From Fidelibacterota bacterium (GTDB lineage: Bacteria > Fidelibacterota > Marinisomatia > Marinisomatales > UBA1611), in contig PAPB01000016.1 of the NCBI GenBank assembly GCA_002708715.1, forward strand, positions 4,712-40,063: 35,352 bases of DNA, written 5' to 3'. A program made the translations under genes and the position numbers. The notes under the pieces were generated by a model. That model made no database searches and was not told where the DNA came from. It saw only the letters and a program-made list of their open reading frames with translations. Positions 1 to 6,694 of the stretch are shown one piece after another (position 1 is the first letter of the stretch; each line of letters starts with the position of its first letter).

Positions 1-342
1 CTTACCCAGGAAGAGAGAGAGATTTTTTTATTCTCCTACTTAACTATGGTATATGAGACTCATTCAGAATTGAAAAATTCTGAAGGATATGGAGGAATTA
101 CTGAATGGTATTATAATAATCGTGCAGAGATGGTGTATGGAATTTTTGATCAATTAGAAGTAGTAAGAATATCAGAGATGGTTAAATGGATTAATGAATT
201 TTATTCCCATGGTGAATATGCCAATCGTCCATTTATTGAAGCACTTGAATTTGCATATAGGTTTGCCGAAGCATCTGGAACAAATATTTGGGAAAAATAC
301 GAAAATCTTCAGTTTGATAAAATAAAACCTGGTAGAGATTAG
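1..342 (+). CDS. Hypothetical protein, 5'-truncated; weak DMP19/DUF4375-like look
   Basis: The frame is open from the first base to a TAG at 340-342, so the window cuts off the N-terminus; the ATG at 46 need not be the true start. The visible 113 residues are acidic, aromatic-rich and soluble, with no signal peptide or membrane segment. A block reading GGITEWYYNN followed by an amphipathic helix loosely recalls the NGG-Q-N pattern of DMP19/DUF4375 proteins (a DNA-mimic family), but I cannot confirm that by eye and propose no function. A hairpin follows the stop, and the next gene starts 143 bases later, so this is probably the end of a transcription unit. Confidence 0.6.
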   Translation, partial: LTQEEREIFLFSYLTMVYETHSELKNSEGYGGITEWYYNNRAEMVYGIFDQLEVVRISEMVKWINEFYSHGEYANRPFIEALEFAYRFAEASGTNIWEKYENLQFDKIKPGRD

Positions 343-348
343 TGTCCA

Positions 349-385
349 TTTTTCAGCCAGCGAATACAACAATTCGGCTGAAAAA
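349..385. repeat. Inverted repeat (hairpin) after the first gene
   Basis: TTTTTCAGCC at 349-358 is the exact complement of GGCTGAAAAA at 376-385. The inner triplets GAA (362-364) and TTC (373-375) extend the stem past a three-base bulge. The T-run lies 5' and the A-run 3' of the GC part, opposite to a canonical intrinsic terminator on either strand, so it is more likely a 3'-end stabilising or weak termination hairpin. Nothing else recognisable was seen in 386-484, which is AT-rich upstream sequence of the next gene. Confidence 0.55.
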
Positions 386-484
386 ATATAGTAAAGTAGA
401 ATATTTACGAGTTTTCAATATTAATATTTTTGTTTTTAATAACATTAATCAGTTTGGGTAATTAAATTTTTACAAAATTTAGAT

Positions 485-2464
485 ATGAGATCAACACATT
501 ATTATAATTTTATGAAATCCCTAAATAAGATATTATTTCAATTTATTTTTCTATTAAATAATATCCTTATGAGTCAAAATTCTTTTGATAAGGAAGCATT
601 CTGTACTAAAATAAATTCAAATTTTAAACTCTCATCATTGCAATCTACATTGACAGAGGAGCAGGAAAAGATAGATATTACGTATTATAAAATAGAATTT
701 GAGATAGATATGGAAACTGAACAGATTAATGGTTCTGTGATTGTTAATGGATCTGTGGGGATAAATGAACCTGATACAATCGAACTAGATTTTGCTGATG
801 GGATGATAGTTGATTCAATACATTTTATGGGGGAAGTTATAGCATTTAATCATGAGAATAGTATGCTAAAAATACCTGCTCCTGCTTCTATACCTGGAGG
901 CTACGACTTTAGCTTCAAAATATTTTACTATGGGAGTCCTATTGCAACGGGTTTTGGGTCATTTAATTTTGATACTCATAATAATATTGATCATGTTTGG
1001 ACACTTTCAGAACCGTACGGAGCAAGAACATGGTGGCCTTGTAAAGATGACCCTTCAGATAAAGCTGATTCAGTAGATATTATTATAACTCTGCCTTCGG
1101 AACAGATAGTTGTTTCTAATGGGATCCTTGTAGAAGAACTAGATTTAGGAGATGGAAGGAAAAGGTACCATTGGTCTGAGCGATATCCAATTTGTACTTA
1201 TCTTGTTTCGGTAACTACCTATCCTTATACTGTATGGTACGATGAGTATATAGGGCTTAATGGAGACACGCTTCCTTTAGAATATTATGTTTATCCTGAC
1301 CACTATGATTTGGTTTATGATAATTATTTATTAACAAATGATATGATGGAAGTTTTTGCTCAAAAATTTGGTGAGTATCCTTTTATGGGTGAGAAATATG
1401 GACATGTTGAATTTGGTCGAGGGGGTGGAATGGAGCACCAGACAATCACTAGTATGGGTGGATATAGTCAGTGGCTTATTGCTCATGAATTAGGACATCA
1501 ATGGTGGGGTGATTTAATAACATGCTCAAGTTTTCATCACATTTGGCTTAATGAGGGCTTTGCAAGATTCTCTGAAGCTCTTTGGGATGAAGCATATTTA
1601 GGTAATGAGGCATATAAAGAATATTGGCAAAACCATACTTATTATGGTCCTGGAACAATATACGTCGAAAACCCAGAAACAGCTGGACAGATCTTTAATG
1701 GAAATCTAACGTATAATAAGGCTGGTTGGACAGTGCATATGTTAAGGGGAGTAATGGGTGATAGTCTTTTTTTTACGACTTTGAAATCATATGCAAATAA
1801 TGATTCATTGGCCTATGCTTCTGCTACAACAGGAGATTTTCAATCGGTATGTGAAGATATATCAAATTTAGATTTAAATGATTTTTTCCAGCAATGGATC
1901 TATGGTGAATATTATCCTAAGTATAGTTTATCTTGGCAGTTAAATGATTTAGATGAGTTAATTGTTACTATACAGCAGAATCAAACTTGGCAATATTTTC
2001 ATATGCCTATAGAACTAAAAGTTATTTTATCTAGTGAAGAACTTTTTTTTACTATTGATAATCAATATCAATACCAGGAATACAATCTTGGAGTTATGAA
2101 TAGTATACCACTCGCAATCCAGTTAGATCCTGATGGTTGGATTTTAAAGGAGGTGGAGTATTTAAATAGCGGTAATATTTTACCAGATATAAAAAATATT
2201 TTGGTATACCCATCATATCCAAACCCTTTTAATCCTCAAACTGCTTTCAAATATTTTGTTCCTGTAGATCTTGGTGAGATACAATCAAGTGTTCGTATTT
2301 TTAATTTACAGGGCAAACTTGTGAAACAAATTAATAATGGTTTAGTAAAACCTGGTTTAAATCAAATTGAATGGAATGCAAGTGGTCAATCTACTGGAAC
2401 ATATTTTATTCAATTAGAGGCAAACAATCAGTTGTTTACTCAAAAAATACAATTACTAAAGTGA
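485..2464 (+). CDS. Secreted M1-family zinc aminopeptidase with type IX sorting domain
   Basis: This is a gluzincin aminopeptidase exported across both membranes, which removes N-terminal residues from peptides. The zinc site is complete: HELGH at residues 334-338 and the third ligand E357 in WLNEG. The exopeptidase motif, usually GAMEN, reads GGMEH (314-318). The N-terminus is hydrophobic; Met10 (base 512) gives a cleaner signal peptide (MKSLNKILFQFIF) and may be the real start. From about residue 575 there is a C-terminal sorting domain (YPNPFNPQ, then FNLQGKLV and GTYFIQL), as in type IX secretion substrates of the FCB group. It lacks the long C-terminal helical domain of PepN-type enzymes. 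The stop abuts the folB start directly. Family assignment is firm; the substrate is unknown. Confidence 0.93.
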   Translation: MRSTHYYNFMKSLNKILFQFIFLLNNILMSQNSFDKEAFCTKINSNFKLSSLQSTLTEEQEKIDITYYKIEFEIDMETEQINGSVIVNGSVGINEPDTIELDFADGMIVDSIHFMGEVIAFNHENSMLKIPAPASIPGGYDFSFKIFYYGSPIATGFGSFNFDTHNNIDHVWTLSEPYGARTWWPCKDDPSDKADSVDIIITLPSEQIVVSNGILVEELDLGDGRKRYHWSERYPICTYLVSVTTYPYTVWYDEYIGLNGDTLPLEYYVYPDHYDLVYDNYLLTNDMMEVFAQKFGEYPFMGEKYGHVEFGRGGGMEHQTITSMGGYSQWLIAHELGHQWWGDLITCSSFHHIWLNEGFARFSEALWDEAYLGNEAYKEYWQNHTYYGPGTIYVENPETAGQIFNGNLTYNKAGWTVHMLRGVMGDSLFFTTLKSYANNDSLAYASATTGDFQSVCEDISNLDLNDFFQQWIYGEYYPKYSLSWQLNDLDELIVTIQQNQTWQYFHMPIELKVILSSEELFFTIDNQYQYQEYNLGVMNSIPLAIQLDPDGWILKEVEYLNSGNILPDIKNILVYPSYPNPFNPQTAFKYFVPVDLGEIQSSVRIFNLQGKLVKQINNGLVKPGLNQIEWNASGQSTGTYFIQLEANNQLFTQKIQLLK

Positions 2465-2821
2465 ATGGATAAGATAAGGATATTAAATTTGCAAATACCA
2501 GCTAAGCATGGTGTTTTTGATTTTGAAAAAGATAAAGATAGAGTTTTTGAATTAGATATTGAGATGCATGCGAATCTAAATATTCCAATTAATTCCGATA
2601 AATTAGAAGACACTATAGATTATAGTAAAGTCGTAGCTTCAACTACAAAAATCTTCAAAGAAAGTGATCACAATCTAATTGAATCTATAGCAGGGAAAAT
2701 TGGCGATGGTTTGATTGCTAAATACCCGATTCAAAAAGCCGTTATTAAAATTAGAAAACCACATGCGCCTATTGATGCAGTTTTTGATACTGTTGAGGTA
2801 GAAGTTGAAAGATCAAACTAA
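2465..2821 (+). CDS. folB: Dihydroneopterin aldolase
   Basis: This enzyme cleaves 7,8-dihydroneopterin to 6-hydroxymethyl-7,8-dihydropterin and glycolaldehyde in folate synthesis. The 118-residue length is normal. Family positions known from the S. aureus enzyme are present: E21 (GVFDFEKD), Y53 (IDYSKV), E73 (HNLIES) and K98 (IRKPHAP). The ATG follows the upstream TGA with no gap, and folK starts right after its stop, so folB and folK are translationally linked. They encode consecutive pathway steps, which strengthens both calls. Confidence 0.93.
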   Translation: MDKIRILNLQIPAKHGVFDFEKDKDRVFELDIEMHANLNIPINSDKLEDTIDYSKVVASTTKIFKESDHNLIESIAGKIGDGLIAKYPIQKAVIKIRKPHAPIDAVFDTVEVEVERSN

Positions 2822-3331
2822 ATGAAGGATGAGACTGTATTTTTATCGCTTGGTTCTAATCTTGGTGATAGGGAATCAAATTTGGCTCAGGCAACTATAG
2901 CCTTATCAATAAATTATGAAATCACTAATATAATAAGCTCATCTTATTATGATTCAGAACCATTGTATAACACAGATCAGCCCAATTTTCTTAATTCTGT
3001 TATAAAATTTTCAACTACTCTCAACCCATTTAATATTTTCGATATTACGCAGAAGATTGAAAAAATGTTAGGTAGATTGGATAATAAGAAAAAGAATCAA
3101 CCACGAATAATAGATATTGATATTTTATTCCATGGTAATGCCGTTTTAGAAACTAAAGAACTATCTATACCTCACCCTATGATTGCACTACGAAAATTTG
3201 TACTAATACCTTTTGCTGAGATAGATCCAGAGTTTAATATTCCACAGTCAAATTTGAAGATTAATGATTTACTTGCTAACTGTCCTGATACATCTAGAGT
3301 TATAAAACATTATATGGATACTCAAGCATGA
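2822..3331 (+). CDS. folK: HPPK, 6-hydroxymethyl-dihydropterin pyrophosphokinase
   Basis: This enzyme transfers pyrophosphate from ATP to the folB product ahead of dihydropteroate synthase. The N-terminal FLSLGSNLGDRE (residues 7-18) and the RIIDIDILFHG block, with magnesium-binding D98 and D100, are diagnostic. The pterin-contact region QPNFLNSV is also present. At 169 residues it is the standard single-domain length, not a FolB-FolK or FolK-FolP fusion. The stop overlaps the next start by four bases (ATGA type). Confidence 0.95.
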   Translation: MKDETVFLSLGSNLGDRESNLAQATIALSINYEITNIISSSYYDSEPLYNTDQPNFLNSVIKFSTTLNPFNIFDITQKIEKMLGRLDNKKKNQPRIIDIDILFHGNAVLETKELSIPHPMIALRKFVLIPFAEIDPEFNIPQSNLKINDLLANCPDTSRVIKHYMDTQA

Positions 3332-3972
3332 GAAAGTTGTTTTATATAGCAATTGAAGGTCCTATTGGAGTTGGGAAAACGAGTCTTGCAAATTTGATAG
3401 CAAAAGAATTAGGTGCAAGATTAGTTCTCGAGCAATTTGAAGAAAACCCTTTCTTACCTGAATTCTATAAAGATCCAGAACATTATTCTTTTCAAACACA
3501 ATTATTTTTTTTATTACAGAGATACAGACAACAACAAGAATTAAGGCAAGTAGATATGTTCCAAAACCTTTTGGTTACCGATTATTTATTTGTTAAAGAT
3601 AGACTATTTGCTTCTTTAAACTTAAATGAGAAAGAGATGCAACTATATGATACTGTTGCAAATTTATTAGAAAAAAATATTATTAAGCCAGATCTTGTAA
3701 TCTATCTCCAAGCAGATACAGATATTCTAATGGGAAATATTGTTAATAGAGGTAGAGAGATGGAATTAGATATTAGTCATGAGTATATAGATGCGTTGGG
3801 ACAAGTTTACACAGAATATTTTTTTCGATATCAAGATACTCCTTTAGTTATTATTAATACTAGTAATATAGATTTTGTAAATAATAAGAGTGACCTGAAA
3901 GAAATTCTTGATTTTATACGTAAACCTGTATCTGGCACTAAATTCTTTAATCCAGCAGTAGGTTTAGAATGA
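3328..3972 (+). CDS. Deoxynucleoside kinase (dGK/dAK/dCK family)
   Basis: This is a salvage kinase that phosphorylates deoxyribonucleosides to dNMPs. The P-loop is GPIGVGKT at residues 11-18. The family blocks that follow are EENPFLPEFY, FQTQLFFLLQRY (substrate pocket), the D-R segment in KDRLFASL and the LID arginines in NRGREME. The 214-residue length is typical of bacterial dGK/dAK. Base preference (deoxyadenosine versus deoxyguanosine) cannot be read from sequence alone. It overlaps folK by four bases, and its own stop overlaps the start of a tiny downstream ORF. Confidence 0.9.
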   Translation: MRKLFYIAIEGPIGVGKTSLANLIAKELGARLVLEQFEENPFLPEFYKDPEHYSFQTQLFFLLQRYRQQQELRQVDMFQNLLVTDYLFVKDRLFASLNLNEKEMQLYDTVANLLEKNIIKPDLVIYLQADTDILMGNIVNRGREMELDISHEYIDALGQVYTEYFFRYQDTPLVIINTSNIDFVNNKSDLKEILDFIRKPVSGTKFFNPAVGLE

Positions 3973-4142
3973 TTAAAATACTTTTTTTATGGTTCTTTTT
4001 ATATTTAGCTTTTAAAACTATTGGTCCAATAATGAAGATTTTTAAAATTAACCAATCAATTAAAAAGAAAAAAAGTAAAGAAAATTTTCATAGAAAGATT
4101 TCAAAAATGGATATTCAAGATGCTGAATTTGAAGAAACATAA
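3969..4142 (+). CDS. Small single-pass membrane protein, 57 aa
   Basis: The ATG at 3969 overlaps the stop of the kinase gene (ATGA arrangement), and the frame runs to TAA at 4140-4142, 23 bases inside the next gene. The product starts MIKILFLWFFLYLAF, one transmembrane helix, then a lysine-rich stretch (KKKKSKE) and an acidic tail (DIQDAEFEE). This positive-inside anchor with an acidic tail resembles short proteins of the DUF4834 kind in the FCB group, but I cannot assign the family. Tight coupling on both sides and membrane-protein composition argue that it is a real gene. Confidence 0.65.
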   Translation: MIKILFLWFFLYLAFKTIGPIMKIFKINQSIKKKKSKENFHRKISKMDIQDAEFEET

Positions 4143-4581
4143 AGTTTTTAATTTTTTAATTAAAAAAGAATTATATCCTAATAGTTTTGATTGGGGTATC
4201 CTAATGCTGAGAGTGATCCCTTCTTTCTATATGTTCTATTATCATGGTATGAGAAAAATAAGTAGTACTGGGTCATGGGAATGGCTTGGCGAAGCCGCGA
4301 TGTCATTAGTCGGTATTAATTTTGGTTTTACATTTTTTGGTTTTTTAGCTGCATTTAGTGAGGGCATATTGACTTGGTTTGTTATGTTGGGGTTTTTTAC
4401 AAGGTTATCCTCAATATTTCTTATGATTACTATGTTTTTTGCTAGCATTCACCATTTGGTTGAAGGAGAAACGGCAGAGCTAGCGCTGATTTATTTTACT
4501 ATTTACATTGTATTATTTATTTTTGGTCCTGGAAAATACAGTTTAGATAAAAAAATTTTAAATAAAGAATCCAATTCATAA
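4120..4581 (+). CDS. DoxX-family membrane protein
   Basis: This is a 153-residue protein with four predicted transmembrane helices. It has the DoxX layout: an early GILMLRVIPSFYMFYYHG segment, a central AAFSEGILTWFVMLGFFTRLSS segment, and a C-terminal helix ending in FGPGKYSLD, the usual family tail. DoxX/DoxD-like proteins are inner-membrane proteins linked in some species to quinone or thiol redox systems; no specific role is evident here. The start overlaps the preceding small ORF by 23 bases, and the next gene starts five bases after its stop. Confidence 0.85.
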   Translation: MLNLKKHKVFNFLIKKELYPNSFDWGILMLRVIPSFYMFYYHGMRKISSTGSWEWLGEAAMSLVGINFGFTFFGFLAAFSEGILTWFVMLGFFTRLSSIFLMITMFFASIHHLVEGETAELALIYFTIYIVLFIFGPGKYSLDKKILNKESNS

Positions 4582-4585
4582 GATT

Positions 4586-5182
4586 ATGGTTAAAAATATG
4601 AAAATAGTCATCTGCATAGTATTTATATCAAATTTATGGGGGAAATTTGATCAGCATTATTATGGATTTGGATTAGATATTGGATCAAGTGGGTCAGGGT
4701 TTTTTATTAATGGTCAAACAAATTATTATACTAAAATTTTTTCTTTAAATGCTGAACTGCGTTTCTATGATATTAAAGACCCAAATGAAACTCCAGTCTA
4801 TGACCCATACTATGGTAGTACCAGGACAATAGGAGGTGTTAGTTTAGTTATGGTGCCAGTTTTTATTGGTGGTAATTATTACCCTTTTATTGGGGCAATT
4901 GAAAATAATTTTGCTCCTTTTATTGCTTTTAGGATAGGATCTTTGTTTACTTTTGATGGATCGGAGAAAGGATCTTTTATGGAGCGTTGGGAAGATCTTG
5001 ATTCTCAAGTTTCTTTAGGAGGATTTTTGGGTGGTGGAATTGATTTTAATTTATATGGACAAACAACAGTGTCAGCTATGGTGGGTCGTGAAATTCTTCC
5101 GTTGAAATATGTTGCTGATGGGGCAAGTGATTATTCTGGTATGCTTATCCATATAGCTTTCAATCGAAGAATTTTTAAATGA
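4586..5182 (+). CDS. Outer-membrane beta-barrel-like protein, unknown function
   Basis: The N-terminus is a short export signal; Met5 (MKIVICIVFISNLWG) may be the true start. The rest alternates polar and hydrophobic residues with many Gly, Tyr and Phe, as in beta strands (YYGFGLDIGSS, FIGGNYYPFIG, SLGGFLGGGIDFNL). It ends in basic and aromatic residues (NRRIFK). This pattern fits a small eight-strand outer-membrane barrel. I do not recognise a named family. Its stop overlaps the rsmE start by four bases, so the two are co-transcribed without an obvious functional link. Confidence 0.75.
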   Translation: MVKNMKIVICIVFISNLWGKFDQHYYGFGLDIGSSGSGFFINGQTNYYTKIFSLNAELRFYDIKDPNETPVYDPYYGSTRTIGGVSLVMVPVFIGGNYYPFIGAIENNFAPFIAFRIGSLFTFDGSEKGSFMERWEDLDSQVSLGGFLGGGIDFNLYGQTTVSAMVGREILPLKYVADGASDYSGMLIHIAFNRRIFK

Positions 5183-5886
5183 TTCCTGATAAAGCATTTT
5201 ATATTAATAAAAATGATATTAACAGTGGCCTATTTTTTTTAAATAAAGCAGAGTCGCATCATATTATAAAAGTTGTAAAGTTACAATTAGGTGATGTCAT
5301 TACATTATTAGATGGCCAAGGGAGTGGGTATTTTGCTACAATTGAAAAATTTGAATCAAATTGTGTTTTTGGAATTATTGATAAGAAAATAGAAAATCTT
5401 GGTGAAAATAAAAGTAATATAAATATTGCACCTGCAATATTAAAAAAAAATAGATTTGAAATATTATTGGAAAAAGTAACTGAGCTTGGAGTAAAAGAAA
5501 TTCATCCTATAATAATGGATCGTTCTGTAAAAAAAACAATAAATATGGATCGATGTAATCAAATTATTATTTCTGCTGCAAAACAATGTAGAAGAAGTTT
5601 TTTCCCTATTCTACATCAACCAAAAAAACTCTTACCATTACTCCAAAATAAAAAATATTGTAATTTTTTTGCAGGCAATTTAGAGACTGATCAATATTTA
5701 AATGAATTTGATTTAACCAAAGATCATCCTTATTATATTATTATTGGTCCTGAAGGTGGTTTTACAAAACCTGAAACAGAACTAATGATTTCAAAAGATG
5801 TGGTGCAATTTTCACTTGGGAATCGACGTCTTAGATCTGAAACAGCAACAATAGCGGCTTTGTCGATCTTAAACAGATTGAGGTAA
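5179..5886 (+). CDS. rsmE: 16S rRNA m3U1498 methyltransferase RsmE
   Basis: This SPOUT-class enzyme methylates N3 of U1498 in 16S rRNA using S-adenosylmethionine. The knot-forming SAM motifs are clear: IIGPEGGF around residues 188-195 and LGNRRLRSETA at 213-223. The N-terminal part has the PUA-like pattern (SHHIIKVVKLQLGD), and VTELGVKEIHPI is the family linker block. Its 235-residue length is normal. It begins inside the stop of the preceding gene and is followed four bases later by the HIT gene. Confidence 0.95.
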   Translation: MIPDKAFYINKNDINSGLFFLNKAESHHIIKVVKLQLGDVITLLDGQGSGYFATIEKFESNCVFGIIDKKIENLGENKSNINIAPAILKKNRFEILLEKVTELGVKEIHPIIMDRSVKKTINMDRCNQIIISAAKQCRRSFFPILHQPKKLLPLLQNKKYCNFFAGNLETDQYLNEFDLTKDHPYYIIIGPEGGFTKPETELMISKDVVQFSLGNRRLRSETATIAALSILNRLR

Positions 5887-5890
5887 TATT

Positions 5891-6235
5891 TTGGAAAATT
5901 GTATTTTTTGTAAAATTATAAGAAAAGAAACAAAAACTGATATTCTTTATGAAAATAATAATATTTTAGCATTTCGAGATATAAATCCTCAGGCACCTGT
6001 CCATATTTTATTGATACCGAAAACTCATATTTCTACTTTAAATGATCTAACTGGAGAAGAAAGAGAATTAATTGGTGATTTAATATTAAATGCAAGTAGG
6101 TTAGCTGAACAGGAGGGGATCGCTAAAGAGGGATATCGGACTGGTTTTAATTGTAATGAGGCAGGTGGCCAAACTGTTTATCATATACACTTACATTTAT
6201 TAGGTGGAAGAAAATTAGGATGGCCACCAGGTTAA
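5891..6235 (+). CDS. HIT-family (HinT-like) nucleotide hydrolase
   Basis: This is a small purine-nucleoside phosphoramidase of the HinT/PKCI-like branch. The catalytic histidine triad is HIHLH at residues 98-102, preceded by GQTVY and followed by the HinT tail GGRKLGWPPG. The start is TTG at 5891, giving the usual opening MENCIFCKI; no in-frame ATG fits. The length of 114 residues is standard. Its physiological substrate in bacteria is not settled. Confidence 0.93.
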   Translation: MENCIFCKIIRKETKTDILYENNNILAFRDINPQAPVHILLIPKTHISTLNDLTGEERELIGDLILNASRLAEQEGIAKEGYRTGFNCNEAGGQTVYHIHLHLLGGRKLGWPPG

Positions 6236-6273
6236 GGTATTGGGTTGGTTAGTCTAATTTTGTAATTTGTAAG

Positions 6274-6573
6274 ATGAATCGTTTAATAATAATCTGTATT
6301 ATTACTAATTTGGGATTTTCTAAAACTCCAAAACCATTAAAAAACCAACAAAATAAATCAAAAACGGAATTTTATAGCTCTTATATTGAAATAAATAAAG
6401 CTAAAATTTGTTATATATATGGTGAAAGGGGGGACAGATTAATATCTGTCAATTTCGATAAGAACAATAGTCTGATATCAAAAACAAATTATAATAAGAC
6501 AACTGCTGAACAAACCTATGTTTTTCATCAAGATTGTAAAAATAATCAATGTGCTTATTATATTCATCGTTAA
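6274..6573 (+). CDS. Small exported protein, unknown
   Basis: This 99-residue ORF has a likely signal peptide (MNRLIIICIITNLGFS), then a lysine/asparagine-rich segment and a C-terminal part that looks beta-rich (AKICYIYGERGDRLISVNF). Cysteines occur at KICY and in a CKNNQC pair near the end, which could form a disulfide after export. I do not recognise a family. There is no strong ribosome-binding site, but gene-like composition and placement in the same-strand series favour a real gene. Confidence 0.55.
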   Translation: MNRLIIICIITNLGFSKTPKPLKNQQNKSKTEFYSSYIEINKAKICYIYGERGDRLISVNFDKNNSLISKTNYNKTTAEQTYVFHQDCKNNQCAYYIHR

Positions 6574-6616
6574 AATAATAAAAATTTATTTAAGGTGAGT
6601 TCTTATTACCTAATAT

Positions 6617-6622
6617 TATAAT
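6617..6622 (+). promoter_or_regulatory. Possible -10 box ahead of smc
   Basis: TATAAT at 6617-6622 is a perfect -10 hexamer in the 121-base gap upstream of smc. No good -35 lies 16-18 bases upstream, and the area is very AT-rich, so a chance match is quite possible. It is listed because the gap is the first clear break in the same-strand gene series. Confidence 0.3.
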
Positions 6623-6640
6623 ATATTATCAAAACCGTGG

Positions 6641-6662
6641 TGGATTTCTCCTCTAAAATCCA
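6641..6662 (+). repeat. Small hairpin in the smc leader
   Basis: TGGATTT (6641-6647) and AAATCCA (6656-6662) form a perfect seven-base-pair stem with an eight-base loop. No U-run follows, so it is not an intrinsic terminator for the upstream gene. It would lie in the 5' leader if transcription starts near the TATAAT at 6617, 32 bases before the smc GTG. Confidence 0.4.
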
Positions 6663-6694
6663 GTAAATTTAACTACGTATCCAAACCAATTTTA

